The translations under genes were made by a program, and so were the position numbers. A stretch of 44,058 bases of DNA from Streptomyces lincolnensis (GTDB lineage Bacteria > Actinomycetota > Actinomycetes > Streptomycetales > Streptomycetaceae): NCBI RefSeq assembly GCF_021173675.1, contig NZ_JAIHON010000031.1:1-44058 (forward strand), given 5' to 3'. The notes beneath the pieces are model-generated. The model was not told the origin of the DNA, searched no databases, and was given only the letters and a program-made list of their open reading frames with translations. Below are positions 1 to 10,208 of the stretch, piece by piece. Numbering within the stretch: position 1 is the first letter of the stretch; every line of letters begins with the position of its first letter.

Positions 1-1
1 C

Positions 2-1432
<1,431 letters not shown>

Positions 1433-1460
1433 GCGTGTGCCGACGAAAGGACGCGTCACC

Positions 1461-2822
1461 ATGCCGAAGACCGCATTCCTCCGCCCCGGACGGACGGTCG
1501 TCGACGATCCGATGGCTTCGTTCGGCGGTCTGCTGCGCGAGTGGCTGCCCAGGCAGCGCTGGTTCGCGGGCAAGGACCGGCCCGTCACCGAGCTCGGTCT
1601 GCTGTCGATGACCGAGCTGTTCCCGGGCTGTCTCCACCTGCTGGTGCAGACCGGCCACGCACCGGTGCCCTCCCCCGGTGGCGGCACCCCGGCCGGCGAC
1701 TGCTACCAGCTGCTCCTGGGCGTACGCCAGCACCTGTCGCCGCGGCTCGGCCGGGCCCTCATCGGCCGTGCGGAGCAGGGGCCGTTCGCGGGAATGACGG
1801 TCTACGACGCCCTGCACGACCCCCGGTCGGCGCAGCTGCTCCTGGAGCGGCTGCGGCATCCGGGGTCGGCCGGCCCCCTGCGGTTCGAACGCGACCCGTC
1901 CACGGTCCTGCCGGCCGGGCTGCCGCCCCGGCTGCTGGACGCCGAGCAGTCCAACTCCTCGCTGGTGTACGGCGACGAGTACATCCTGAAGCTGTTCCGG
2001 CGCGTCCAGCCCGGGGTCAACCCCGACCTGGAGGTGCCCGGCGCGCTGGCCGGGCAGGGCTGCCGCCGGGTGCCCGCGCCGGTGGCCTGGTTCCGGACGA
2101 CGTGTCCGCAGGAGGCGACGCTGGGCGTGCTCCAGCCGTATCTGCGGGACGCCTCCGACGGCTGGGCGCTGGCGCTGCGCGCGCTGGCGACCGGGGACGA
2201 CTTCACCGCGCAGGCCCTCCAGCTGGGGCGGGCCACCGCGGACGTGCACCTCGCGCTGGCCTCCGCGTTCCCCACGGGCCCGCACGACGAGAGCGCCCGT
2301 ACGGCGGCGGCGATGGCCGAGCGGCTGGACTCCGCGGCGCGCTGCGTACCGGCCCTCAAACCGTTCGTGCCGGGCCTGCTGGGGGCCTTCGGTGCCCTCG
2401 TCGCCTGCGATCCGGGGCCGCCCGCCCAGCGCGTCCACGGTGATCTCCACCTGGGGCAGGTGCTGCGGGCCGGGCGGGAGTGGTTCGTCATCGACTTCGA
2501 GGGCGAGCCGTCGAGACCGCTGTCCGAACGGCGCACCGCCCAGTCCCCGGTGCGGGACATCGCCGGCATGCTGCGGTCCTTCGACTACGCGGCCCGGCAG
2601 CGCCGGCCCTGGCGTCCGGAGTGGGCGCGCCGCTGCCGGGAGGCCTTCTGCGCGGGCTACGCGTCCCGCGCCGGCTGGGACCCGCGCAAGAAGCACGGCC
2701 TGCTCCGCGCCTACGAGACGGATCGAGCGGTGTACGAAGTGCTGTACGAGGCCAGGCACCGACCGGACTGGCTCCCCGTTCCCATGGCGGCGATCGAGCG
2801 TCTCGCCGTGAGAGGAGACTGA
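1461..2822 (+). CDS. mak: Maltokinase
   Basis: Phosphorylates maltose with ATP to maltose-1-phosphate, the donor substrate of GlgE. The 453-residue protein has the maltokinase N-terminal cap (REWLPRQRWFAGKDR near residue 25), an aminoglycoside-phosphotransferase-like catalytic loop VHGDLHLGQV (Asp about 328) and the metal-binding DFE (Asp about 345). Start chosen at ATG 1461 because AAAGGA lies 9 bases upstream; an in-frame GTG at 1437, 5 bases after treS, is possible but lacks a ribosome site. The gene sits 28 bases after treS and 3 bases before glgB, so the three are surely one transcript. The gene is called pep2 in some Streptomyces literature. Cytoplasmic. Confidence 0.93.
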   Translation: MPKTAFLRPGRTVVDDPMASFGGLLREWLPRQRWFAGKDRPVTELGLLSMTELFPGCLHLLVQTGHAPVPSPGGGTPAGDCYQLLLGVRQHLSPRLGRALIGRAEQGPFAGMTVYDALHDPRSAQLLLERLRHPGSAGPLRFERDPSTVLPAGLPPRLLDAEQSNSSLVYGDEYILKLFRRVQPGVNPDLEVPGALAGQGCRRVPAPVAWFRTTCPQEATLGVLQPYLRDASDGWALALRALATGDDFTAQALQLGRATADVHLALASAFPTGPHDESARTAAAMAERLDSAARCVPALKPFVPGLLGAFGALVACDPGPPAQRVHGDLHLGQVLRAGREWFVIDFEGEPSRPLSERRTAQSPVRDIAGMLRSFDYAARQRRPWRPEWARRCREAFCAGYASRAGWDPRKKHGLLRAYETDRAVYEVLYEARHRPDWLPVPMAAIERLAVRGD

Positions 2823-2825
2823 CCC

Positions 2826-5036
2826 GTGGCCCTGCGTGACGACACCTCCCTGCCCGAGCCGTCCGGACCGGCCCGCCCCGGCGCGGCCCCGGCACTGGAC
2901 CCCGCCGACCGTGGGCGACTGCTGTCGGGCGCGCATCACGACCCGCACGCGCTGCTCGGCGCCCACCCGGCCCCGGGCGGGATCGTCTTCCGGGCCCTGC
3001 GCCCGTTCGCCCGCGCGGTGGACGTCGTGGTCGACGGCGTGCGCACACCGCTCGCGTCGGAGGGTGACGGCCTCTTCTCCGGTGTCCTGCCGCTCGACGC
3101 GATCCCCGCGTACACCCTGCTGGTGGCGTACGCGGACGGGGAGCAGGAGGTGCACGATCCCTACCGGTTCCTGCCCGCCCTCGGCGAGACCGACCTGCAT
3201 CTGATCCAGGAGGGGCGGCACGAGCAGCTGTGGCGGGCGCTCGGCGCCGAGCCGATGGTGCACCAGGGCGTGGCCGGCACCCGGTTCACGGTGTGGGCGC
3301 CGAACGCCCAAGGGGTGCGGGTCGCCGGGGACTTCACCTTCTGGGACGGGCAGGCCTTCCCGATGCGGTCCCTGGGGTCCTCCGGTGTCTGGGAGCTGTT
3401 CCTGCCGGGCATCGCGGAGGGCGCCCGCTACAAGTTCGAGATCACCTCCAGGTACGGCTCCCGGTTCCTCAAGGCCGACCCGATGGCCCGCGGCACCGAG
3501 GTTCCGCCCGCGACGGCGTCGATCGTGACCTCCTCGGCGTACGCCTGGGGGGACGAGGAGTGGATGGCCCGGCGCGGGGAAGTGCCCGTGCACCGGGCGC
3601 CGTTCTCGGTGTACGAGGTGCATCTGCCGTCCTGGCGAGCGGGACTGACGTACCGTCAACTCGCCGAGGTGCTCCCGGCGTACGTCAAGGACCTCGGTTT
3701 CACGCACGTCGAGCTGATGCCGGTCGCCGAGCATCCCTTCGGCGGCTCCTGGGGCTACCAGGTGACCGGGTTCTACGCGCCGACCTCGCGGCTGGGGTCC
3801 CCGGACGACTTCAGGTATCTGGTGGACGTGCTGCACCGGGCCGGGATCGGCGTGATCATGGACTGGGTGCCGGCGCACTTCCCCAAGGACGACTGGGCGC
3901 TGGCCCGCTTCGACGGGGACCCGCTGTACGAGCCCGGGGACGACCGGCGCGCGGAGCATCCGGACTGGGGGACGTTCGAGTTCGACTTCGGGCGCGTCGA
4001 GGTGCGCAACTTCCTGGTCGCCAACGCGGTGTACTGGTGCGAGGAGTTCCACGTCGACGGGCTGCGGGTGGACGCGGTCGCCTCGATGCTCTACCTGGAC
4101 TACTCGCGTGACTCGGGGCAGTGGACGCCCAATGTGTTCGGTGGCCGCGAGGATCTGGACGCGGTGGCCTTCCTCCAGGAGATGAACGCCACCGTCTACC
4201 GGCGGGCTCCGGGCGTGGTGACGATCGCGGAGGAGTCGACGGCCTGGGACGGGGTGACCCGGCCCACGGACAGCGGCGGTCTGGGTTTCGGTCTGAAGTG
4301 GAACATGGGCTGGATGCACGACTCGCTCGGCTACATCGGCCACGAGCCCGTCCACCGCAAGTACCACCACCACGAGATGACCTTCTCGATGGTCTACGCC
4401 TACAGCGAGAACTACGTCCTGCCGATCTCCCACGACGAGGTCGTGCACGGCAAGCAGGCCCTGGTGTCGAAGATGCCCGGCGACTGGTGGCAGCAGCGCG
4501 CCAACCACCGCGCCTATCTGGGCTTCATGTGGGCCCACCCCGGCAAGCAGCTCCTCTTCATGGGCCAGGAGTTCGCCCAGGGAGCCGAGTGGTCCGAGGC
4601 CCACGGTCCCGACTGGTGGCTCCTGGACCCGGCCTACGCGGCGGAGCCCGACCACCGGGGAGTGCGGGACCTGGTCCGCGATCTCAACACCGTCTACCGG
4701 GGATGCCCCGCCCTCTGGGAGCGCGACACCGACCCCGCCGGCTTCCGATGGGTCGTCGGCGACGCCGCCGAGGACAACGTCTTCGCCTTCCTCCGCTACG
4801 ACGCCGAAGGCACCCCCCTCCTCGCCGTCTCCAACTTCTCCCCCGTCGTCCGCCACGACTACCGCATCGGCGTCCCCGACGACATCCCCGCCTGGCGGGA
4901 GATCCTCAACACCGACGCCGCCGCCTACGGCGGCAGCGACCTGACCGATCCCGGCCTCGCCAAGCCGGAGGACGGGGCCCTCCGGCTCACGCTGCCGCCC
5001 CTCGCGACGGTGTGGCTGGTACCGCAGCCCGGCTGA
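2826..5036 (+). CDS. glgB: 1,4-alpha-glucan branching enzyme
   Basis: Introduces alpha-1,6 branches into the linear alpha-1,4 glucan made by GlgE. At 736 residues it has the normal actinobacterial length, with N-terminal N1/CBM48 modules (a second carbohydrate-binding fold starts near residue 150, VAGTRFTVWAPNAQ) followed by the GH13_9 barrel. Region I is MDWVPAHF, region II GLRVDAVAS with nucleophile Asp416, region III IAEEST with the acid/base Glu around 469-470, and region IV PISHDEV with Asp537. GTG start at 2826 is preceded by an AGGAG-type site in the end of mak. Completes the treS-mak-glgB operon; a strong hairpin follows the stop. Confidence 0.96.
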   Translation: MALRDDTSLPEPSGPARPGAAPALDPADRGRLLSGAHHDPHALLGAHPAPGGIVFRALRPFARAVDVVVDGVRTPLASEGDGLFSGVLPLDAIPAYTLLVAYADGEQEVHDPYRFLPALGETDLHLIQEGRHEQLWRALGAEPMVHQGVAGTRFTVWAPNAQGVRVAGDFTFWDGQAFPMRSLGSSGVWELFLPGIAEGARYKFEITSRYGSRFLKADPMARGTEVPPATASIVTSSAYAWGDEEWMARRGEVPVHRAPFSVYEVHLPSWRAGLTYRQLAEVLPAYVKDLGFTHVELMPVAEHPFGGSWGYQVTGFYAPTSRLGSPDDFRYLVDVLHRAGIGVIMDWVPAHFPKDDWALARFDGDPLYEPGDDRRAEHPDWGTFEFDFGRVEVRNFLVANAVYWCEEFHVDGLRVDAVASMLYLDYSRDSGQWTPNVFGGREDLDAVAFLQEMNATVYRRAPGVVTIAEESTAWDGVTRPTDSGGLGFGLKWNMGWMHDSLGYIGHEPVHRKYHHHEMTFSMVYAYSENYVLPISHDEVVHGKQALVSKMPGDWWQQRANHRAYLGFMWAHPGKQLLFMGQEFAQGAEWSEAHGPDWWLLDPAYAAEPDHRGVRDLVRDLNTVYRGCPALWERDTDPAGFRWVVGDAAEDNVFAFLRYDAEGTPLLAVSNFSPVVRHDYRIGVPDDIPAWREILNTDAAAYGGSDLTDPGLAKPEDGALRLTLPPLATVWLVPQPG

Positions 5037-5060
5037 GGCACTCCGGCGGTGACAGGTGTT

Positions 5061-5084
5061 CGAATGCCCTGACAGGGGCATTCG
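5061..5084 (+). terminator. Hairpin terminator after glgB
   Basis: CGAATGCCC (5061-5069) pairs perfectly with GGGCATTCG (5076-5084) around a six-base loop, 24 bases after the glgB stop. There is no T run, as is common in Streptomyces, so it may act as a terminator or as a 3' RNA-stabilising stem. Confidence 0.65.
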
Positions 5085-5147
5085 GGGTCTACACGACCGA
5101 GCATTCCACGTCGTCGCCGCCCAGGGGCCACAGAAAGGCTGCATCAC

Positions 5148-6236
5148 GTGCGCACCGTCGGAGTGGAGGAGGAGCTCCTCCTCGTCGACCCGGAGACCGG
5201 GGAACCACAGGCGCTGTCCGCGGCCGTCCTCGCGCGGGCCGCGCAGGACGACGCCGACCAGGACGTCTTCGAGAAGGAACTGCACAACCAGATGCTCGAG
5301 TTCGCGACGCATCCGCAGTCGGGCATGGAGGAACTGCGGGCGGAGATCGTCCGCTGCCGCAAGGAGGCCGCCCGGCACGCCGAGCAGAGCGGCTGTGCCG
5401 TCGCCGCGCTGGCCACCTCGCCGCTGCCCGTGAGCCCCTCGGTGGCCGCGGGCCGGCGCTACCACTGGATGGCGGAGCAGTACGGGATCGCCACCCAGGA
5501 GCAGCTGGTCCTCGGCTGTCACGTCCATGTCTCCGTCGCGTCCGACGAGGAGGCCGTCGCCGTCGTCGACCGGATCCAGCCGTGGCTGTCGGTGCTGTCG
5601 GCGCTCAGCGCCAACTCCCCCTTCTGGCAGGGGAAGGACACCCTCTACAGCAGCTATCGCAGCCGGGTCTGGCAGCGGTGGCCGTCGGCCGGTCCGACCG
5701 AGCCGTTCCGGTCGGCCGAGCGCTATCACCGCAGGGTCGCGGACATGGTGGCGACCGGTGTGATCCTCGACGAGGGGATGATCTACTTCGACGCCCGGCT
5801 GTCGCGGCGGTATCCGACGGTGGAGATCCGGGTGTCGGACGTCTGTCTGCACGCCGACACCGCCGTGCTGATCGCCACGCTCGCCCGCGGTCTCGTCGAG
5901 ACCGCCGCGCGCGAGTGGCGGGCGGGCGTGGAACCGGTGGGGCACAGTGTGAGCCTGCTGCGGCTGGCGTCCTGGCGGGCCGCCCGGTCGGGGCTGTCCG
6001 AGGAGCTGCTGCATCCGGTGACCATGCGGCGGATGCCCGCGGAGACGGTGGTGCGGGCCCTGCTGTGTCATGTCGAGGACGCGCTCGCCGACAGCGGCGA
6101 CCTGGAACGGGCGCGCGGGACCTGCGCCGCGCTGCTGCACGGCGGCGGTGGTGCCCGGGTGCAGCGCGAGCTGATGGAGCGCACGGGGAGTCTCAGGGAC
6201 GTGGTCACGGAGTGCGTGCGGCACACGCAGTCCTGA
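5148..6236 (+). CDS. YbdK-type carboxylate-amine ligase (glutamate-cysteine ligase 2 family)
   Basis: A 362-residue enzyme of the GCS2/YbdK family, ATP-dependent ligases with weak gamma-glutamylcysteine synthetase activity in E. coli. The N-terminus carries the family signature GVEEELLLVD at residues 4-13, the middle has the conserved ...GCHVHVSV strand near 125, and the end has LVETAAREWR-like helices typical of the fold. The true substrate is unknown; Streptomyces makes mycothiol rather than glutathione, so another amide or osmolyte product is possible. Start is GTG 5148 with AAAGG about 10 bases upstream. It follows the glgB hairpin, so it may have its own promoter in 5085-5147, though no clear one was identified. 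Ends 21 bases from the convergent DUF6480 gene. Confidence 0.85.
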   Translation: MRTVGVEEELLLVDPETGEPQALSAAVLARAAQDDADQDVFEKELHNQMLEFATHPQSGMEELRAEIVRCRKEAARHAEQSGCAVAALATSPLPVSPSVAAGRRYHWMAEQYGIATQEQLVLGCHVHVSVASDEEAVAVVDRIQPWLSVLSALSANSPFWQGKDTLYSSYRSRVWQRWPSAGPTEPFRSAERYHRRVADMVATGVILDEGMIYFDARLSRRYPTVEIRVSDVCLHADTAVLIATLARGLVETAAREWRAGVEPVGHSVSLLRLASWRAARSGLSEELLHPVTMRRMPAETVVRALLCHVEDALADSGDLERARGTCAALLHGGGGARVQRELMERTGSLRDVVTECVRHTQS

Positions 6237-6252
6237 CCTCCGGGTGCCGGGC

Positions 6253-6273
6253 CGTGCTCACAGCATGAGCACG
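6253..6273. terminator. Bidirectional hairpin between convergent genes
   Basis: CGTGCTCA (6253-6260) and TGAGCACG (6266-6273) form a perfect 8-bp stem with a five-base loop. It lies after the YbdK stop and overlaps the stop codon of the opposing DUF6480 gene, so it can serve both transcripts. Confidence 0.55.
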
Positions 6274-6491
6274 ATGGCGTAGACCAGGAAGAACGCCGCG
6301 ATCAGGATGGCCAGGCCGAGGATGAGGGTCAGCGGTGCCTTGGCCCAGCCCTTGGTCGGGTTGTGCGTCTCCCTGGGGCCCGCCTCGGACAGGCTGCTCT
6401 CGGCCGGCGGGGTCTCGCCCGGCGGTACGCCGCCGCCCGGTTCCAGACCGGTGGTGCGCTCGGGATCGGGATCAGGGTTCGGATGGCTCAT
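6258..6491 (-). CDS. DUF6480 small membrane protein
   Basis: A 77-residue protein. Residues 1-45 are hydrophilic and rich in Pro, Glu and Gly, including the string GLEPGGGVPPGETPP that I associate with DUF6480. Residues 52-75 form a single transmembrane helix (PLTLILGLAILIAAFFLVYA), leaving almost nothing after it, so it is probably a tail-anchored membrane protein. Start chosen at 6491 because a GGGGGA site lies about 10 bases upstream and the family motif begins right after it; a longer in-frame extension has no ribosome site. Function unknown. It is transcribed divergently from the acyl-CoA synthetase, about 150 bases away. Confidence 0.8.
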   Translation of the reverse strand: MSHPNPDPDPERTTGLEPGGGVPPGETPPAESSLSEAGPRETHNPTKGWAKAPLTLILGLAILIAAFFLVYAIVLML

Positions 6492-6643
6492 GTCGACCGA
6501 GTCCCCCGATCGCGCCGAGATCACCGGCAGGCGACCAGTTCTGCAATCACGGCACCCCGAACGATCGCCTGGGCTAGATTCGGGCACCGAAGATGACCGT
6601 ACTCGCCCGTGGAGTCACACCCCGTACATGTCAGGAGCAGCGC

Positions 6644-8548
6644 ATGCGCGACGTCGCACTCGCTCCCCCGTCCACCGCTCCCCTGACCGGTGGGCTGGCC
6701 GACAGCATCTTCGAGACGGCGGACCGCAGTCCCACCCTGCCGGTGCTCGCCCGCCGGCGGGAGACCTCCCCGTCCGTCTGGGAGGAGGTGACCGCCGTCG
6801 AGCTGCGGGACGAGGTGGTGGACCTGGCCAAGGGCCTGATCGCGTCCGGGATCAAGCCCGGACACCGTGTGGCCGTCATGGCCCGCACCCGCTACGAGTG
6901 GACGGTGCTCGGCTATGCCCTGTGGGCGGTGGGTGCCGAGGTCGTGCCGATCCATCCCACCGCCTCGCGCGACCAGGTCGAGTGGTTCCTCAGGGACTCC
7001 GGCTGTGTGGCCGTCGTGGTCGAGGACGAGCAGGCGGTGATGACGGTCGGCTCGGTGTGCGCGTCCCTGCCCCGGCTGCGGCATGTCTGGCAGCTGGACG
7101 CGGGCGCGCTGGACGAGCTGGTGGCGCGGGGCGAGTTCATCCCGCTGGCCACGGTCGACTCGCTGCGCCGGATCGTGCTGCCGGACTCCACCGCGGTCAT
7201 CGCCTACACCTCCGGTACGACCGGGCACCCGCTGGGCTGCGCGCTGAGCCACCGCGGCCTGGCGAGCCCCTGCGACACCCTGCTGGCGGGCTGGGGCCAG
7301 ACCGCGGCACCGCCCGGAGAACAGGGGTCCGTCCTGGCCTTCCTGCCGTTCTCCCATGTGTACGGTCTCATGATCCAGGGGGTGTGCCTGCGCGGCGGGC
7401 TGCTCATGGGCCACGAGCCCGACCTGGGCGGGGAGTCCCTGTCCGCGGCGCTGCGCTCGTTCCGACCCACCTACTTCTACGGCGTCCCGTCGATCTTCGA
7501 GAAGATCTACAAGACCTTTCTGCGCACGGCCCAGCAGAACGGCCGCGGGGCACTGTTCGAACGGGCCGCCGAGACCGCGCGGGACTTCGCCGCCGCGAGC
7601 GAACGGCAGCGGCTGGGCGAGGGCCCCGGCCCGGGCTTCGACCTGAGGCTCCAGCACGCCCTGTACGAGCGGACCGTGTACCGCAAGCTGCGCGGCGCCC
7701 TCGGCGGCAGAGCCCGCCGCGCCACCTCCGGCGGTTCACCGCTGAACCGGGAGCTCGCGCACTTCTACGAGGGCATCGGCATCTACGTCCACGACGGGTA
7801 CGGGCTGACCGAGACCTGTGGCGCGATCACCATGCAGCCACTGGGCCGGGAGCGGTCCGGGACCGTCGGGAAGGCGCTGCCGGGCACGGACATCCGGGTG
7901 GCCGACGACGGGGAGATCCTGGTGCGCGGCCCGTCGGTGTTCCAGGGGTACGTGGGCGACGCCGCCGCCACCCGGACCGCGATGCCCGCCGGCTGGCTGG
8001 CCACCGGGGATCTGGGGCGGCTGGACCCGGAGGGCTATCTGACGATCACCGGCCGCAAGAAGGAGGTCATCATCACCAGCAGCGGCAAGAGCGTCGCCCC
8101 TTCCGTGCTGGAACACCGTCTGCGGATGCATCCGCTCGTCCACCAGGCGGTCATCGTGGGCGACAACCGGCCCTGTGTCGGGGCGCTGATCACCCTCGAC
8201 CCCGAGTTCCTCGCGCACTGGCGGGCGGGCCTGTCGGTGCAGAGCGACACGCCGAGCCGGGAGGCCCGGGAGGAGAACGCGCTGCGGGAGGAGATCGCCC
8301 GCGCGGTGGCGGCGGCCAACAGCGCGGTCTCGCGCACCGAGTCCATCCGGGTCTTCCGGGTGCTCCCCGGGCAGTTCGACCTGGCCAGCGGGTTGCTGAC
8401 GCCGTCGATGAAGCTGCGCCGGGACCGCATCGCGCAGACGTACGCCTTCGAGATCGACGCGATGTACCAGGCGCGCTCGCGTCCCTCCCGGCAGCGTCTG
8501 CCGGACGACCTCGCGAGCTGGGACGACGCGGACAACGTGTTCCGCTGA
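6644..8548 (+). CDS. Long-chain fatty acid-CoA ligase (FadD15-like)
   Basis: Activates fatty acids to acyl-CoA through an acyl-AMP intermediate. At 634 residues it has the full ANL-superfamily layout: P-loop YTSGTTGHP at 188-196, YGLTE at about 386, TGD at 454-456, the hinge region GRKKEVI, and the candidate catalytic Lys590 in PSMKLRRD near the C-terminus. Start at ATG 6644 is supported by AGGAG six bases upstream; the earlier in-frame ATG at 6593 has no such site. It ends with a lone 150-base gap to the downstream RsbW-like gene. The FadD15 subtype is inferred from the long insert and C-terminal lysine pattern; the substrate chain length cannot be read from sequence. Confidence 0.92.
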   Translation: MRDVALAPPSTAPLTGGLADSIFETADRSPTLPVLARRRETSPSVWEEVTAVELRDEVVDLAKGLIASGIKPGHRVAVMARTRYEWTVLGYALWAVGAEVVPIHPTASRDQVEWFLRDSGCVAVVVEDEQAVMTVGSVCASLPRLRHVWQLDAGALDELVARGEFIPLATVDSLRRIVLPDSTAVIAYTSGTTGHPLGCALSHRGLASPCDTLLAGWGQTAAPPGEQGSVLAFLPFSHVYGLMIQGVCLRGGLLMGHEPDLGGESLSAALRSFRPTYFYGVPSIFEKIYKTFLRTAQQNGRGALFERAAETARDFAAASERQRLGEGPGPGFDLRLQHALYERTVYRKLRGALGGRARRATSGGSPLNRELAHFYEGIGIYVHDGYGLTETCGAITMQPLGRERSGTVGKALPGTDIRVADDGEILVRGPSVFQGYVGDAAATRTAMPAGWLATGDLGRLDPEGYLTITGRKKEVIITSSGKSVAPSVLEHRLRMHPLVHQAVIVGDNRPCVGALITLDPEFLAHWRAGLSVQSDTPSREAREENALREEIARAVAAANSAVSRTESIRVFRVLPGQFDLASGLLTPSMKLRRDRIAQTYAFEIDAMYQARSRPSRQRLPDDLASWDDADNVFR

Positions 8549-8701
8549 GAACGCCGCGAACACCTCCACGCACCCGGCACACGGAGCGCGCGTAGGCTCC
8601 GCGCCCACGGGAACACGCAACAGTGCGACGCATGAGGAAACAAGAGCAGGAAGAGCGGAGCAAGTACGACAGCCCTGCTGACGCCGGGCCGGAAAGGCGA
8701 C

Positions 8702-9136
8702 ATGGCAACCGAGCCGCGTTGGGACAAGACACTGACTTCCGAGGCGATCCCGAGCCGCTGCACCAGTTTTGCGGGCGAGCCGCAGAACGTGACGGGTGCG
8801 CGCCTCGCCGCGGAGGAATTCCTCCGTGACCTCGCACGGGCCGCTCCGCCGGCGGCCCCCGAGTACTGGGACGACATCCTCCTGGTCGTCACGGAACTGG
8901 CGGCGAACGCGATCCAGTACGCCCCCGGTCCGTTCGCGGTGCGGATGCGCCGGACCTTCGACGGTGTGCACGTGACGGTGCACGACACCAGCACCACACC
9001 GCCCGCACCGCGCCCCTTCGATCCGCGCAGCGGCGGGGGCGGTATCGGCTGGCATCTGGTCCACGCCCTGTGCGACCAGGTCAGCGTGGTCACCGACGAG
9101 CACGGCAAGGACGTCCACGTGTTCCTGCCCTGGTGA
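8702..9136 (+). CDS. RsbW-type ATP-binding protein (anti-sigma kinase family)
   Basis: A 144-residue GHKL ATPase of the RsbW/SpoIIAB group. The N box ELAANAIQYA has Glu65 and Asn69, and the G2 region GGGGIGWHLV lies near residue 113. The G1 segment is VHDTST rather than DxGxG, a divergence common among the numerous Streptomyces members. Such proteins bind a sigma factor or phosphorylate a STAS antagonist, but many streptomycete paralogues have no known partner. ATG 8702 follows GGAAAGG by three bases. It converges with a second RsbW-like gene 30 bases away. The 153-base upstream gap holds a small stem (GGAGC 8583-8587 / GCTCC 8596-8600). Confidence 0.85.
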   Translation: MATEPRWDKTLTSEAIPSRCTSFAGEPQNVTGARLAAEEFLRDLARAAPPAAPEYWDDILLVVTELAANAIQYAPGPFAVRMRRTFDGVHVTVHDTSTTPPAPRPFDPRSGGGGIGWHLVHALCDQVSVVTDEHGKDVHVFLPW

Positions 9137-9166
9137 CCCGCCCGGCGGGCCCGGACCGCGCCGGAC

Positions 9167-9622
9167 CTAGACGGCGGGACTCGGCCGCAGCGGCACCAGG
9201 ACGCTGATCGTCTTGCCGCCCGTGCGCCGCCGGTCGACGCAGATCTCGCGGGCCAGCCGGATGATCAGGGGCCAGCCGTAGCCGCTGCCCCGGTGCCCGC
9301 GGGGAAAGGCACCGGGCCCGAGGACCACGTCGGGGATGACGTCGCTGTGGTCGTGCACGGTCAGCCGCACCCCGTCCTCGGTGGGTGTCACCTCGAACCC
9401 GGCCAGTCCGCCGCCGTGCCGGATGGCGTTGGTGACCAGCTCCGAGACGACCAGCAGCAGGTCGATGACGTCCTCCCGGCGCGCCCTGCGGGAGGGGGAC
9501 TCCCACCCCTCGCACACCACGCGCTGCGTGTGGGCGCGCGCGGTCGCCGGGCTGGTCACCGGGGGCGTCCCGGCACGGGTGTGGTCGAAGAGCGCGGGTC
9601 CTGCCGCGTCGGTCGCGTCCAT
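9167..9622 (-). CDS. RsbW-type ATP-binding protein
   Basis: A 151-residue single-domain GHKL ATPase. Residues 1-30 are a variable N-terminal tail, the N box SELVTNAIRHGGG contains Glu61 and Asn65, and the G2 loop RGSGYGWPLI is at 111-120. G1 is again weak (VHDHSD). It resembles the protein encoded at 22490-22942 more than the one at 8702: both share the T-N-A-I-x-H-G-G-G N box and a GWPLI/GWPIV segment, which suggests duplicated anti-sigma kinases. Start ATG 9622 has AGGGA ten bases upstream. Downstream of the PRC-barrel gene on the same strand with 47 bases between, so probably cotranscribed from the SigB-type promoter at 10122-10146. Confidence 0.85.
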   Translation of the reverse strand: MDATDAAGPALFDHTRAGTPPVTSPATARAHTQRVVCEGWESPSRRARREDVIDLLLVVSELVTNAIRHGGGLAGFEVTPTEDGVRLTVHDHSDVIPDVVLGPGAFPRGHRGSGYGWPLIIRLAREICVDRRRTGGKTISVLVPLRPSPAV

Positions 9623-9669
9623 GGCTGTCGTCCCTGTGATCCCTCCGGCCGGCGGCGGGGCCCCGGCCG

Positions 9670-10041
9670 TCAGACCGCGGTCCTCCTGCGCGGTGGGAGC
9701 CGATGGTAGTAGTCGCCGACGGCCGCCAGGTACGCCGGGTCCCTGGTCTCGCTGTCGGTCCGGAAACGGGGCGCCGCCTTCACCTCTCCCCCGCTGCAGG
9801 ACAGCGTGATCCTGCGGCCCCGTGTGTCGATCGCGGTGACGACCCCCACGGGGACCAGGACGCTCCTGCCGAACAGCCACACACCGGTGTCGACGACCAG
9901 GTGCCGCATGCCTGCGGGCTGCGCCTGCCGGTCCACCCGCCCCAGGGTGCCGTCGTCGGCGGCGACGGTGAAGCCCGTCAGGTCCTGCCCTTCGACGTAC
10001 CCGCTGTCCGGCGCGTACGACCAGATTCTGTCCACGGCCAC
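9670..10041 (-). CDS. PRC-barrel domain protein
   Basis: A 123-residue protein with one PRC-barrel domain across roughly residues 12-80: it contains the DGTLGRVDRQ turn, the LVVDTGVWLFGRSVLVPVGVV strands and an ITLSCSGGEVKAAP strand. PRC-barrel proteins are small beta-barrel modules found in stress proteins, RimM and photosynthetic reaction centres; stand-alone forms in bacteria are often general-stress genes. GTG 10041 is preferred because GGAAGG lies about six bases upstream; GTG two codons later and a longer upstream ATG are alternatives. The promoter-like GAAT-15-GGGTAT at 10146-10122 lies about 80 bases upstream, which makes it a probable SigB-family target. Molecular function unknown. 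Confidence 0.82.
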   Translation of the reverse strand: MAVDRIWSYAPDSGYVEGQDLTGFTVAADDGTLGRVDRQAQPAGMRHLVVDTGVWLFGRSVLVPVGVVTAIDTRGRRITLSCSGGEVKAAPRFRTDSETRDPAYLAAVGDYYHRLPPRRRTAV

Positions 10042-10121
10042 GCTGCCCCTTCCTTCCGAGCGGTTCACCGGTCCCGGGCCGCCGGGCGGACGTATTCGCC
10101 CATCGGCCTCCACAGCAGCAA

Positions 10122-10146
10122 ATACCCGTCTCCCGCACGCGCATTC
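10122..10146 (-). promoter_or_regulatory. SigB-type promoter for the PRC-barrel gene
   Basis: On the minus strand GAAT (10146-10143), 15 bases, then GGGTAT (10127-10122). This fits the published Streptomyces SigB pattern GNNT-N14-16-GGGTAC/T. The start of transcription would be near 10115, giving a leader of about 75 bases. The -35 is low in information, so the match rests mainly on GGGTAT and placement. Confidence 0.55.
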
Positions 10147-10208
10147 GGCAAGCCGGGCCCCGAAAGCGGTAGTACTCCCTCCGCCTGCGCGGTGTCACCG
10201 CCTCCCGG

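Noticed and set aside
6494..6640. A longer DUF6480 protein or earlier acyl-CoA synthetase start at 6593
   Set aside because: The upstream extensions lack ribosome sites and conserved sequence; ATG 6644 has AGGAG six bases before it.
9137..9166. Terminator between the two convergent RsbW-like genes
   Set aside because: CCCGCC-C-GGCGGG is palindromic but leaves a one-base loop, so no stable hairpin forms.
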